Shown: in pieces, positions 1 to 9,500 of the stretch | Layout of the letters: each line of letters opens with the position of its first letter | How positions within the stretch are numbered: the first letter of the stretch is position 1 | Assembly (NCBI GenBank): GCA_016125085.1 | Contig: WGMM01000013.1 | Coordinates: 62,001 to 126,000, forward strand | Direction: 5' to 3' | Length of the DNA stretch: 64,000 nucleotides | Source: a bacterium | Lineage (GTDB): Bacteria > Planctomycetota > Planctomycetia > Isosphaerales > Isosphaeraceae | Program-made: the position numbers and the translations under genes | Notes under the pieces: model-generated | Databases searched by the model: none | Told to the model about the DNA's origin: nothing | The model's input: only the letters and a program-made list of their open reading frames with translations

Positions 1-1380
1 GCCTTCGGCTTGAAGGACCGTCTGGGCAGCACCGTCGCCCTGCCGGAAGACCTGGCTGTCACTCCTGCCGGGCAATGCCTGGTGCGGGAGACGGAAAAAT
101 CGCTCGAATCGATTGACCTTGCCGCTGGCCTGGCTTTTCGTCGGCCCCGGCGACTTTGGATGCCGCTTGTCCCCCTGGCCGTCGCTATCGGCGTGATCAT
201 GCTGCCTGAAACCGTCACACGTGGCACCCAGGCCCGGGCGTCGTCCACGACCGAAAAAGACGACCGGGTCGCCAAAAAGTCGGACGCCCTCGCGAAAAAA
301 CTCGCAGAACAGCGCAAGGCTCAGGCCGACAACCTTTCGGCACCCACGGCCCAGCTTATGGCCGAACTTCAGAAAGCCGCCGAAGATCTGGCCAAGTCGC
401 CGCCGGCCGAAAAGTCCGAAGCGCTTGCCGCACTCAATCAGCTCTCCGACTCAGTCCGCGAACGGCAGAAGCAGCTCGGCAGCACCGAGAAAATGGCCTC
501 GCAGCTGCAGCAACTCAAGCAGATGGCCAGCGATGGCCCGGCCGATGACTTCGCCAAGGATCTGGCCAAGGGCCGGTTCGATCAGGCTGCCAGTGACCTG
601 AAATCGCTGGCCGAAAAGGCCCGTGACGGCAAACTGTCCGACGCCGACAAGGAAAAGCTGCAGAAGCAATTAGGTGAAATGGCCAAGCAGCTCGACAAGA
701 TGGCCAGCCTGGATCAGAAAAAGAAGCAGCTCGAAGATGCCCTGAAAAACGGCGGGCTGACCAAAGAGCAGTTTCAGGAAGAGATGACAAAGCTGAACCA
801 GCAGGCAGCCAACATGAAGCAGCTTAAAGAGTTGGCCCAGCAATTGCAGCAGGCCCAGCAGGCCATGCAGCAGGGCAATTCGCAGCAGGCCAGCGAAAAC
901 CTCGCCCAGGCCCAGCAGCAGCTTCAGCAGATGGCCCAGCAGATGCAGGAAACGCAGTCGCTCGACGAAGCCCTTGCCCAGCTTCAGGAAGCTAAGGACG
1001 CCATGGCCGGCGACGGCGACCTGGCCAACCAGCTCGGCGACATGATGCAGGGCGGCAATGCCCTGGGCGACATGCTCGGCAACCAGCCGAACCCGAACGG
1101 CATGGGCCGGGGCCGGGGCCAGGGCGACCGTGAAGAGGCCCCCGATAAGACCGCTTCATACGACACCCGTGTGAAAATGGAGCTGGGCAAGGGCAAATAT
1201 CAATTGAAAGGCTTCGGCCAGCCCGGCGAGCAGACCAAGGGCCGAAGCGTGATCGACGGCGGCACCGTCGAAGCCGCCGTCTCCGAAGCCTCGGCCGACG
1301 CCCTGAGCAACCAGCGCATCCCTCGCAAATTGCAAAAAGACGTCCGCGAATACTTCGACCGCATCCGCCAGCCGGAGTAA
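1..1380 (+). CDS. Gln-rich coiled-coil membrane protein, 5' end outside window
   Basis: The reading frame is open from the first base, and the residues before the first possible start (Ala-Phe-Gly) read on smoothly, so the gene very probably begins upstream and only its C-terminal 459 residues are here. A single hydrophobic segment follows a basic RRPRR patch around residues 45-65, suggesting an anchor. The rest is a long charged coiled coil rich in Lys, Ala and Gln, with a dense Gln/Met stretch near residues 270-320 and a Gly/Asn-rich linker near 345-370. The family is not identified. Similar proteins occur in planctomycete gene clusters of unknown role, so no function is assigned. Confidence 0.75.
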   Translation, partial: AFGLKDRLGSTVALPEDLAVTPAGQCLVRETEKSLESIDLAAGLAFRRPRRLWMPLVPLAVAIGVIMLPETVTRGTQARASSTTEKDDRVAKKSDALAKKLAEQRKAQADNLSAPTAQLMAELQKAAEDLAKSPPAEKSEALAALNQLSDSVRERQKQLGSTEKMASQLQQLKQMASDGPADDFAKDLAKGRFDQAASDLKSLAEKARDGKLSDADKEKLQKQLGEMAKQLDKMASLDQKKKQLEDALKNGGLTKEQFQEEMTKLNQQAANMKQLKELAQQLQQAQQAMQQGNSQQASENLAQAQQQLQQMAQQMQETQSLDEALAQLQEAKDAMAGDGDLANQLGDMMQGGNALGDMLGNQPNPNGMGRGRGQGDREEAPDKTASYDTRVKMELGKGKYQLKGFGQPGEQTKGRSVIDGGTVEAAVSEASADALSNQRIPRKLQKDVREYFDRIRQPE

Positions 1381-1522
1381 TCCTTCGCATAGAGGGTGTT
1401 GGCTTACCACACCCGGGTATTCGCAGTTCGATCAAGCTTGCAATGGTCTCAGCTTGTCCATAACACGCACGAACGTGGCGTTCTGGAATCGAATTACACA
1501 TGCACTCATGCAAGGTTGACTT

Positions 1523-2662
1523 GTGAAACCATTCTCCACGCTCCATTACTCCCGCAGGGAAGCCGCTCGAATCGCCGCTGTATCGGGCCTGATTCTGCCC
1601 GGCTTGCTCCGTGCCGGCGATTCCGGTTCCCCTTTGAAACTCACCGCACCGCTGCCGCGTCAGGTCATCCAGCGCACCGGTTTCGAACCCGCCCTGGCCC
1701 ACGACCACGCGCCCGGCGGTCCACTCTTGGGGCAAGCCAGCCTGACCATCGCCGGTCACTGGGCCGGAACGTCCCCTGCCCGGCTCAAGGCAAGGGCCGT
1801 TCTGCAGGAGGGCTGCACGGGCAAGGCCGTCGACTGGACCGACCTGGGCGAGATCGCCCCCATGGTCGGCTTTTCGAAAAGCCTGACGCTCCCCGCAGGC
1901 GGCTGGTATCGGCTCGAAACTCAGGCTTTGGGAAGCGATGGGAAAGTGCTGGCTCAAGCGTCCGTGGAGGCTGTCGGCTGTGGCGAGGTTTTTCTCATTT
2001 CAGGTCAGTCGTACGCCGCCGGGGCGAACGACGAGCATTTGAAAGTCGATGACCCGCTCGGCAGGTCGGTGAAATACGACTGGGTCGAAAAGCGCTGGAC
2101 GAAGGCCGACGACCCGTTCCCGCATGTGGACACCGGCGGCACAATCTGGCCCGCGTTCGCCAACATGCTTCAGCCCCTCGTGCGCGTGCCGGTCGGCCTG
2201 ACCAACGTGGCCGTGGGCGGCACGGCCAGCCGACAGTGGCTGCCGGGCGAGGCTCTTTATGACCGCTTTCTGCAGGGCGGCCTGGCAATGGGCCGGTTCC
2301 GGGCCGTGCTCTGGCAGCAGGGCGAAAGCGACGTGATCGAAAACACGCCGACGCAGACCTACGTCGACAGGCTGAAACTCATCCGCTCAAGTCTCTGCGA
2401 CCGATGGGGTTTCGAGCCGCCGTGGCTTCTGGCCAAGAGCACGATCCACCCGACCGTTTACGACCGGCCCGAAGCCGAGAACCGGATCCGCGAGGCGATC
2501 GGAAAACTCTGGCAGGAGCCCGGCTTCGCCCCCGGCCCCGACACCGACATCCTGACCGGCGAAAACCGCGGCGGCCCAACCTCCCGCCGCCATTTCTCCC
2601 CGACGGGACAGCGCCGGGCCGGCGCGATGTGGTTCGCGAGCGTGTGGGGGATAGTAAATTAA
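1523..2662 (+). CDS. exported SGNH/sialate O-acetylesterase-like hydrolase
   Basis: A 379-residue protein with a possible Tat-type leader (RREAARIAA followed by a hydrophobic stretch) at the N-terminus. SGNH-hydrolase blocks appear in order: GQSYAAGA carrying the nucleophile Ser near residue 158, VAVGGTAS supplying the Gly/Asn region, WQQGESD in the middle, and a C-terminal RRHFSPTGQ containing the likely catalytic His. This matches the carbohydrate-esterase group that removes acetyl groups from sugars, acting outside the cytoplasm. The start is the GTG directly preceding the leader. The exact substrate cannot be read from sequence. No operon partner is evident. Confidence 0.8.
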   Translation: MKPFSTLHYSRREAARIAAVSGLILPGLLRAGDSGSPLKLTAPLPRQVIQRTGFEPALAHDHAPGGPLLGQASLTIAGHWAGTSPARLKARAVLQEGCTGKAVDWTDLGEIAPMVGFSKSLTLPAGGWYRLETQALGSDGKVLAQASVEAVGCGEVFLISGQSYAAGANDEHLKVDDPLGRSVKYDWVEKRWTKADDPFPHVDTGGTIWPAFANMLQPLVRVPVGLTNVAVGGTASRQWLPGEALYDRFLQGGLAMGRFRAVLWQQGESDVIENTPTQTYVDRLKLIRSSLCDRWGFEPPWLLAKSTIHPTVYDRPEAENRIREAIGKLWQEPGFAPGPDTDILTGENRGGPTSRRHFSPTGQRRAGAMWFASVWGIVN

Positions 2663-2739
2663 TTACGAAAGATCGATCTTCACTTTGCTCTGTGCAGAGT
2701 TATCCTATCGAATAACGAAGCTCTGAATGAGAAATAGTC

Positions 2740-3087
2740 ATGAGTGGATCAATGCAATATGTTCAATTCCAGCTTCAGCTGGCAATCAGGATGTTGGCGT
2801 TAGGGCCAGGGGATATTCGATCGAGGCTTCTCGATGCTTACTATCCATTACATACGATCCAGAAAGAAGACCTTCCGCCTCATTTACAGAAAGATTGGCA
2901 ATGGATAACGAAGCAATTCATAAGATTCGGACCGGTTAAGGATCAAACAGGAAAAGTCTGGATTGGAGTAGTCGAACATACAATGCGAAAGATTCGAAAT
3001 AATACGGGTGTGAAGATTGTTGAACGGATCATCTTGCTCGACGATGAATTGCAGAAATGGATTGAAACAGCGGGTGAGCGGGGATAA
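2740..3087 (+). CDS. small hypothetical protein
   Basis: A 115-residue protein with no recognised domain, signal peptide or membrane segment. It is rich in Ile, Lys and Gln, and its DNA is visibly more AT-rich than neighbouring genes, which may mean recent acquisition or weak codon selection. A weak sigma70-like promoter can be drawn 35 bases upstream (TTCACT at 2679-2684, 16 bases, TATCCT at 2701-2706). The ATG at 2740 gives the longest sensible product. The residues around 42-70 contain Trp and several basic positions but no motif I can name. Function unknown. Confidence 0.5.
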   Translation: MSGSMQYVQFQLQLAIRMLALGPGDIRSRLLDAYYPLHTIQKEDLPPHLQKDWQWITKQFIRFGPVKDQTGKVWIGVVEHTMRKIRNNTGVKIVERIILLDDELQKWIETAGERG

Positions 3088-3368
3088 ACGGACCATCTGC
3101 TTTGTTTATCTTGGGGTGGTGTATTCTGTTCAAATATAGGATTTACAGTTCCTAGGCGTCGAGAATCCTTGGATCAAAGGCGACTATCGATTCTTCAGGG
3201 ATTTTTATTATATCCCGAACCTGCGCCCGTATTGCCCAGTTTCCTCAGTTTTCGATTCGTACTTCAAGAAAGCTGTCGGCCTCGTTATTGACTCAACGTA
3301 TCTGCTGATTTACCCTCGCATCGAAACGATCCCGAGTTCTTCAAACCACCGCCATACCGAGTGACCTC

Positions 3369-4034
3369 ATGTATCGATCTCTTCTTGCCGCAATACTTTT
3401 CGGGTGCGCCGCGACCGCCGCTCCTACTCAAGCTGAACAATTCGTCCTCTTCGACGTCACGTTCACCTATACCAAGGCCGATGCGGATGGGTCGAAGCCC
3501 AGCAAGTCGCACTATTACGTGAAGGGGGATCTGATCAATAAGGACCGGCCGAAGGACTGGATGGCGCCGGTCGATTATCGCAACGGCACGGCTCACATCC
3601 GGCTTGAGGTGCTCGACAAGCCGCCCGGCAACGCGCCGACGACGTGGACGATCTGCTACATCCCCAACAAGGGCAAGGGCAACGGTTACGGCTGCATGGG
3701 CACGGGCCTTTACGACAAGCCGGGCGTTTATGAACGCGACGTGCCGATGACCGAGTTCTGGGAGAATAAGTCGATTTTGTGGGAGCACGGGATCAAGCAG
3801 ATGGACCTGGTGATCAAGGACGACAGCGGCGGCCAGGGGCACGCCCACAAACGCATCGACCACGAGCGGTTCTTTCCGACCCGCGTGCGAATGACCGTCG
3901 TGCAGGTCTCGGCCGGTGCGAAATATGACCCGAAACTCGTCCCGGGCCTGCCGCCTGCCACAGCCGCAAAACCGGCCGAAGCGACAAGCTCGTCAAAAGA
4001 GTGCGCGGAGTGCGAGACGAAGGAAGGCAAGTGA
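3369..4034 (+). CDS. exported hypothetical protein
   Basis: A 221-residue protein starting with a clear signal peptide (MYRSLLAAILFGCAATAAPTQAEQ, cleavage near Ala22). The mature part has many aromatic residues and beta-strand-like alternation, including a Gly-rich GKGKGNGYGCMGTGLY segment near residue 105. The C-terminus is low complexity and ends in a CAECETKEGK tail with two cysteines. No family is recognised. The predicted location is periplasmic or outer-membrane associated. It has no same-strand neighbour close enough to suggest an operon. Confidence 0.7.
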   Translation: MYRSLLAAILFGCAATAAPTQAEQFVLFDVTFTYTKADADGSKPSKSHYYVKGDLINKDRPKDWMAPVDYRNGTAHIRLEVLDKPPGNAPTTWTICYIPNKGKGNGYGCMGTGLYDKPGVYERDVPMTEFWENKSILWEHGIKQMDLVIKDDSGGQGHAHKRIDHERFFPTRVRMTVVQVSAGAKYDPKLVPGLPPATAAKPAEATSSSKECAECETKEGK

Positions 4035-4130
4035 CCAGGGGCGTGTCTTCCGTTTCGTCGTGGATGGCTTTGATCCAGCGTGACGACTGGATCCGCAGGT
4101 CGGATGCAAGCGGCGTAAAGCGGGCGGCCC

Positions 4131-4352
4131 AATACGAGCTGGAAGCGTAAGCGACGGATGCCGGTCGTTGGAGTCGCGTGATTTCGTATCGGTCGTGGTT
4201 GCCTGAATATTGATTTGCCGGGCGAAACTGATCTGATCGATTGCAGATTGTTTGGGTACAGGTTCCGTCGCTTACGCTTCCGGCTCGTACGGGGTTCCGC
4301 CGCTTACGCTTCCGGCACGTATTAGGTATCGTCGCTTACGCTTCCGATTCGT
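4131..4352. repeat. intergenic short repeat cluster, four copies
   Basis: A unit reading roughly GTCGCTTACGCTTCCGGCTCGTA occurs three times head to tail at about 4266-4289, 4298-4320 and 4330-4352, spaced by about 32 bases. A fourth copy lies in the opposite orientation at 4131-4157. The copies differ at a few positions. The inverted copy could pair with any of the three others in a transcript running off either flanking convergent gene. This is the behaviour of dispersed REP-like elements or of a decayed mobile repeat. No transposase is nearby. Confidence 0.75.
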
Positions 4353-4368
4353 TGGCGTTCGGGTGGAT

Positions 4369-7155
4369 TCAATTCTCTGCTCTTAATGTGAGTCCGACGG
4401 GGAGTGTTTCGCCCAGGGCCTGGCTGGAAAGGGCGGCGCCGATCGGTTCGTATTCGAGAATCGCCCGGGTGTCATCGGCAGGGAAGCCAAGGGCGGAGAG
4501 CCGGTCGAAGGCCTGCTGGCGGAGCGTGGCGTCAAGGTCGAACGAGCGGTCGTTATCCTTACGGGCCGTCATGAGCAGGCACCATTTCAGAAGGTCTTTC
4601 GTCCGCTCGTTTTCCGGGGCGATTTCAAGGACGCGCCGCACCCAGGGCTCGACAGAAACGGCTGGAATGACGCTGCTGAGCGGCCCATAAAGTGGCTGGC
4701 GAGCCCCTAGACGCCCCAGGGACCAGAGAGCGACGGGCAAAGCCGCGGCGTCGCGGCCGATCTTTTTCACGAGCGATTCTCCGATGGCCAGTTTCACCGC
4801 GGGCGTCAGCCGTTCGAGCGAAGCGGCCAGGCGGGTCATTTCGTTGATCTCCTGCTGGCTCAGCTTCCGGTCCGGCTTTTTGCCGCCACCAAGGATCGCC
4901 GGCTGAAGTCGTTTCCAGAGTTCTTCCTGCCAGGATCGGTTCATCCCCGGGGCGACACGCCGCCACATGACCCACCATTCCGTCCACACGTGGGCTTCTT
5001 TGGCATGGACCGGACCGGTGCCGAAGAGGCTCCAGAGGAATTTCATGCGGGCTTCGTCGCCCCCCTGCCCTGTGCCGGGCCGGAGCGAGAAACCGGCCAG
5101 ATTCGTCCAGCGGGATTCGTGTTCGGCCGACTTTTTCCGGACGTCGGCCTGTTCGCGCAGGGTGTCGAACACATGGCGGCAGACGGACGCTGGCCAGTCC
5201 GTGCGGCGGCAGTCCAGAGCTTCTTCCAGCGTTTTCACGAGCCGGGCGGGGCCTGTGGAAGTGTCCGTGGCCGGCATGGCGAACGCTTCGTGGATCTTTT
5301 CACTGGCGAGTTGAAGTGTGGCTTCGTCGACGATGCCGGACGATTCAGGCATGTGGCGTTCGGCGATGGTGGCGGAGTCGCCGTCGGCCTGTTTCGCCTC
5401 GGCGGCTTTGAAGCCGATTTCGAGCAGCCAGCGGCGCGGGTCGGCCTGCGAAACGCACCAGAGATCGACGGTGCCGATCGGGTTGACGCGTGCCTCCAGC
5501 CGCACGGGCACTTCGGTGGCCTTCGCCTTGCGGCCGACCTTGATTTCGGCTTCGAGGGCCGGAAGCTGCCGCAGGCCGCGAGCGTCGGCGGCGATGCGTT
5601 CGCCGGGTTTGTCCTGAGGCCGGATCGAGCTGGTAGCCAGTGGAAAGGCGACTTTGCGACCGGCCAGAAGCGAAAGTTCCGGGCCAGCGATGGCGTAGGG
5701 CTCGCCCTCCTGGGCGTCGCGTTCGACCACGCACAGCCAGGGCGTGACGGTTTCGCCGGCCATGCCGACGTAAAGCGAGCGGGCCAGGCCGCTTTTGAGG
5801 CGCACACCGGCCGCGCCGTGGCGAATGGCCCCGTAATAGGCAGCGCCGCGGGCGACGGCGAGGTCGAGATCCGGATTTTCGAGCACTCGCAGCACGGCCG
5901 GATTACGCCCGGCTTCACCCAGCCAGGTGCGAAGGATGGTGACGATCCGTTCGCGAACGACGGCCGGCTTGAGCGCGCCGCCATTGAACAGAATGGCGCT
6001 GGGAAGCGAATCGGGCGGCAGATGGCCAAGGAAACCCGCGAGATGGCGGGTGACGGCGGCGTCGGTCTCGAACGGCAGCCCGAATTCCTGAAAACCCGAG
6101 CGCGATGATTCCGCCGGCCGCGTGCCCAGTCCACAGACGGGAAAGAAGCCTTCCAGGATGGTGTCGATCACCTGTTTGCCGGTGATTTTCGTAGACATCG
6201 ACCCGCCGACGACTCGCGATCCTTTGCCCGTGATGGCGATCGGCAGCGAGTCGGGCGGGTCGTCGGCCAGAAGGCGTTCCTTGGCGGCCCGGGCCTGGGC
6301 TCGCAGGCTCGTCCACTGATCGACCGAAAGCCTCTGCCCCATCGCGGCTTCAGCCATGTGGGCGAGAGCCAGGTCCATGTTGTCGCCGCCGAGCATCAGG
6401 TGGTCGCCCACGGCCACCCGTTCGAACCCGGGGCCGTTTTCGTCTTCGGTGGCGGCGATCAGCGAAAAGTCGGTCGTGCCGCCGCCGACGTCGCAGACCA
6501 GGATCGTCTCACCGGCGCGGAGCTGGCTTTGCCATTCGGCGGGGTGGTCAGCGATCCAGGCGTAAAACGCGGCCTGGGGCTCTTCCAGCAGTGTGAGTCG
6601 ATCGCCGATGCCGGCGGCGCGGGCGGCTTCGACGGTCAGGCGTCGTGCCGATTCGTCGAACGAAGCCGGCACGGTCAGAATCAGGGGCAAAGAGCTGAGA
6701 GGAACGCCGGGATGGGCGTGATCCCAGCATTGCCTCAGGTGGTCGAGAACGAGCGTGGAAGCCTTGACGGGCGATAGCTTTCGAGCGTCGGCCGGCGCGC
6801 CCCACGGGAGAATTTCGGCTGTGCGGTCGACCCGGTCATGGCACAGCCAGCTTTTGGCGGAAGTGACGAACCGGCCGGGGATTTTGGGTCCGAGCCTGCG
6901 AGCTGCTTCACCTACAATCGTGAGGGGGTCCGATTGCCATGGCAAGCGAATGGCCTCGGCCGTCAGCTCTCCTTCTGCAGCGAGATAAATCGCCGAGGGC
7001 AGCATGTTCGAAGGGCGGACTTCGCCGGGGCTGACGAGTTGATCGATCGCCTGGATCGCTGGTTTGACCGTAGCCCCGTCGCCCGCCAGCCCGGCTGTGG
7101 CCAGCGCGCTGTTTGTCGTGCCCAGGTCAATTCCGGCGGCGAGAGGGCGATGCAT
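4369..7155 (-). CDS. Hsp70-family ATPase with long C-terminal extension (DUF3731 type)
   Basis: A 928-residue protein. The N-terminal half is an Hsp70/actin-fold ATPase: phosphate-1 loop GIDLGTTNSA at residues 8-17, second phosphate loop CDVGGGTTDFSL near residue 225, and an adenosine-region segment LFNGGALKPA near residue 390. The usual peptide-binding DnaK C-terminus is missing. It is replaced by about 400 residues ending in a helical region resembling the DUF3731 domain of planctomycete and proteobacterial Hsp70 homologues. It is therefore a DnaK relative of unknown client range, not the housekeeping chaperone, and no DnaJ or GrpE gene is adjacent. It is divergent from the DUF1080 gene. 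Confidence 0.88.
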   Translation of the reverse strand: MHRPLAAGIDLGTTNSALATAGLAGDGATVKPAIQAIDQLVSPGEVRPSNMLPSAIYLAAEGELTAEAIRLPWQSDPLTIVGEAARRLGPKIPGRFVTSAKSWLCHDRVDRTAEILPWGAPADARKLSPVKASTLVLDHLRQCWDHAHPGVPLSSLPLILTVPASFDESARRLTVEAARAAGIGDRLTLLEEPQAAFYAWIADHPAEWQSQLRAGETILVCDVGGGTTDFSLIAATEDENGPGFERVAVGDHLMLGGDNMDLALAHMAEAAMGQRLSVDQWTSLRAQARAAKERLLADDPPDSLPIAITGKGSRVVGGSMSTKITGKQVIDTILEGFFPVCGLGTRPAESSRSGFQEFGLPFETDAAVTRHLAGFLGHLPPDSLPSAILFNGGALKPAVVRERIVTILRTWLGEAGRNPAVLRVLENPDLDLAVARGAAYYGAIRHGAAGVRLKSGLARSLYVGMAGETVTPWLCVVERDAQEGEPYAIAGPELSLLAGRKVAFPLATSSIRPQDKPGERIAADARGLRQLPALEAEIKVGRKAKATEVPVRLEARVNPIGTVDLWCVSQADPRRWLLEIGFKAAEAKQADGDSATIAERHMPESSGIVDEATLQLASEKIHEAFAMPATDTSTGPARLVKTLEEALDCRRTDWPASVCRHVFDTLREQADVRKKSAEHESRWTNLAGFSLRPGTGQGGDEARMKFLWSLFGTGPVHAKEAHVWTEWWVMWRRVAPGMNRSWQEELWKRLQPAILGGGKKPDRKLSQQEINEMTRLAASLERLTPAVKLAIGESLVKKIGRDAAALPVALWSLGRLGARQPLYGPLSSVIPAVSVEPWVRRVLEIAPENERTKDLLKWCLLMTARKDNDRSFDLDATLRQQAFDRLSALGFPADDTRAILEYEPIGAALSSQALGETLPVGLTLRAEN

Positions 7156-7281
7156 CGAGATTCCGAACCTTTCCGAATGATTGGCCCCGAAGCGGCCGGT
7201 TCCCGCGATGTCTGTGGTGAGTCAATCTGGCCAGCAGGGTTGGTTTGGCCGGATCTGCCGACTGCACGGGCCTCAACGGGT

Positions 7282-7310
7282 TTGCCTTCGAGATCGCACA
7301 CCGATACACT
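7282..7310 (+). promoter_or_regulatory. candidate sigma70-type promoter
   Basis: TTGCCT at 7282-7287 and TACACT at 7305-7310 are separated by 17 bases, a good match in form to a housekeeping promoter. It lies about 60 bases before the start of the DUF1080 gene, in the divergent intergenic region. Prediction by eye only. Confidence 0.45.
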
Positions 7311-7367
7311 AGGCCCGAACGGTCGAAACCGATCTCCAACCCCGCAGAACGACCTGAGAGACGAACC

Positions 7368-8048
7368 ATGAACCGCATGAACGCCGCCGCGATCGCTCTA
7401 TTATGCATGATGGGCGTGATTTCGACACAAACCCGGGCTGAAGACACCTTGGGGGCAGCTCCGCCTGAGGGTGCCGTCGTGCTGCTGGGCAAGGACGCCA
7501 AATCGGTCGACGCCTGGACCGCTCAGAACGGCAAACCGGTCGGCTGGACATTCGAAGATGGCGTGCTGACCGTCAAGGGCGGTACCGGCAACATCATGAC
7601 GAAACAGCAGTTTCGTGACTACAAGATGCACGTGGAGTTCCGCACGCCTTACATGCCCGAAGCGAAGGGCCAGGCTCGCGGCAACAGCGGCGTTTATCAG
7701 GCGGGTCGATACGAGCTTCAGGTGCTCGATTCCTATGGCCTGGATTCGAAGGACAACGACTGCGGCGCCATTTACAAGCAATACGCCCCTGCCGTAAACG
7801 CCTGCAAAAAGCCCATGGAATGGCAGACTTATGACATCACTTTCAAGTCGGCGAAAGTCGTGGACGGCAAGGTCGCCGAGAAGGCCCGCATCACGGTCTA
7901 TCAGAACGGCAAGCTGATTCTGGACGACAAGGCGATCGATGTGACCCCGGGCGGGATCGACATGGAACCTGGCAAGGACGGCCCGATCCTGCTGCAGGAT
8001 CACGGTAATGCCGTTTCGTTCCGCAATATGTGGCTGAAGCCTCTCTGA
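7368..8048 (+). CDS. exported DUF1080 (3-keto-disaccharide hydrolase-like) protein
   Basis: A 226-residue product when started at the ATG at 7368, which opens directly into a signal peptide ending near the TQTRAED junction; an upstream in-frame extension lacks a credible start. The mature domain has the beta-jelly-roll pattern of DUF1080: WTFEDGVLTVKGG, then YKMHVEFRTP and GNSGVYQAGRYELQVLDSYG, and a terminal SFRNMWLKPL strand. These are hallmark segments of planctomycete DUF1080 proteins, which belong to the concanavalin-like lectin/glucanase fold and are linked to carbohydrate breakdown. The exact substrate is unknown. Confidence 0.85.
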   Translation: MNRMNAAAIALLCMMGVISTQTRAEDTLGAAPPEGAVVLLGKDAKSVDAWTAQNGKPVGWTFEDGVLTVKGGTGNIMTKQQFRDYKMHVEFRTPYMPEAKGQARGNSGVYQAGRYELQVLDSYGLDSKDNDCGAIYKQYAPAVNACKKPMEWQTYDITFKSAKVVDGKVAEKARITVYQNGKLILDDKAIDVTPGGIDMEPGKDGPILLQDHGNAVSFRNMWLKPL

Positions 8049-8170
8049 TCGAACGTCGAAATCGATGCGGCGGCTTCGGGTTCTTCGAGTCGCCGCCGAT
8101 TTTCCCGTGTCATCGTGATCGATCGTCCGTCACTCGATTTTCCGGTCGTTTCCGCATTGCAAGGCGTCAC

Positions 8171-9382
8171 ATGTCCGCACTCAGACCTGGCGAATTGGTT
8201 CCGTCTTCCGAGCTTTGCCGGTCGCCACACCGGTTCGATCTTTCCGAAGAGGGCTGCCGCGCACGCCGTGCCCGGCTGTTTTCTAAGCTCGAGCCGCAGC
8301 CTGACCTGATCCTCCTCGGCGGTGCGGACCATCTGGCCTATTTCGCCAATTTCTTCGTCCCCGATTACGTGTTTCAAGCCAACGATGCCACGGCCTATCT
8401 TGTGCTGACGGAAGACGAAACGATTCTGATCCACGACAACCTGCTCGACGGCTTCGCGGCTTCGGCGTTCGTGGATTCCCGAAAGGGCGTCACCTGGTAT
8501 CGTGGCCAGGAGCCGGCGACGGACAGGCAGGGGCTCGTGCTCGAGCAAGTGCGTGAAGTCGTCGAGGATCTCAAGCCGAAGCGAATCGGAGTTTCGCTGG
8601 CCCGCATGCCGGGCACCGCGATCTGGAACACGGCCGACAAATCGGGCCGAGGTGCCATCCTGGACGTCGATCCGGTCATCCGCCGAATGCGAGTTCAGAA
8701 GGACGTCGACGAAATCGAACTGCTGCGCACCTGCGGGGCGGTCGTCAGCCGCGTGATGGAAGCTGCGTGGAAGCACGTTCGCCCGGGAATGACCGAACTG
8801 GAGCTGTTCCGGTTCATGCAGTCCGAGGCTGACCGCATCGTCGGCCACCCGGTTCGGCTTTATGGCGACGTGGTTTCAGGGCCTCGCTGCGAGGGCATCG
8901 GAGGTCCGCCGTCAGATCGTCAAATCCAGGCCGACGAACTGGTTTTGCTCGACTTTTCGGTTGTCGTTCACGGCTACCGCTGCGATATCGCCGACACGAA
9001 ATACACGGGGCGCAAACCCCCTGTGGAACTGGAAATCCGACACAAGGCCTGTGTGGAAGCTCTCGAAAATGCCGCCGCGATGCTGCGGCCCGGAACTGGT
9101 GCGGCGGCCGTCGAACAGGCCGTGAAGCGCACGATCACCGATGCCGGATTCGGCGGGGCGATGCCCGGGCACGCGGGGCACGGTGTGGGATTGATGCACC
9201 CTGAGGCCCCGTTTTTCGTGGCCCGCAGCCCCGAAACGCTGCTGGGCCGGGAAGTCGTCACGATCGAGCCCGGGATCTACGAAAAAGACATCTGCGGGAT
9301 GCGCGTCGAGCACAACTACGTCGTGACCGAAGCTGGGCATGAGCGAATCACCAACCACGACGTGACGCGGCTGACGATTTGA
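8171..9382 (+). CDS. M24-family metallopeptidase (Xaa-Pro aminopeptidase type)
   Basis: A 403-residue protein from the ATG at 8171; the frame is open further upstream but that part is not protein-like, and AAGG sits six bases before this ATG. An N-terminal creatinase-like domain precedes a pita-bread fold. All five metal ligands of M24 enzymes are visible: Asp in LLDFSVVV, Asp in YRCDIADTKY, His in GHAGHGVGL, Glu in TIEPGIY and Glu in MRVEHNYVV. The enzyme should be a cytoplasmic dinuclear-metal dipeptidase or aminopeptidase P relative. No signal peptide is seen. Confidence 0.9.
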   Translation: MSALRPGELVPSSELCRSPHRFDLSEEGCRARRARLFSKLEPQPDLILLGGADHLAYFANFFVPDYVFQANDATAYLVLTEDETILIHDNLLDGFAASAFVDSRKGVTWYRGQEPATDRQGLVLEQVREVVEDLKPKRIGVSLARMPGTAIWNTADKSGRGAILDVDPVIRRMRVQKDVDEIELLRTCGAVVSRVMEAAWKHVRPGMTELELFRFMQSEADRIVGHPVRLYGDVVSGPRCEGIGGPPSDRQIQADELVLLDFSVVVHGYRCDIADTKYTGRKPPVELEIRHKACVEALENAAAMLRPGTGAAAVEQAVKRTITDAGFGGAMPGHAGHGVGLMHPEAPFFVARSPETLLGREVVTIEPGIYEKDICGMRVEHNYVVTEAGHERITNHDVTRLTI

Positions 9383-9500
9383 TCTTCGATTCGAAAGTTC
9401 TCGTCATTCGGTGTTCGAATTCGTCGCTTGCAATCACAAGGTATACAGCCACTGCATTTCGCATTCGAAGGTATTCTTCCGTTAACAGCGGACAAGCCCG

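Noticed and set aside
4990-6108. 372-codon open frame antisense to the Hsp70-like gene
   Set aside because: It mirrors codon bias of the opposite strand, has no domain, and the Hsp70 protein fully explains the region.
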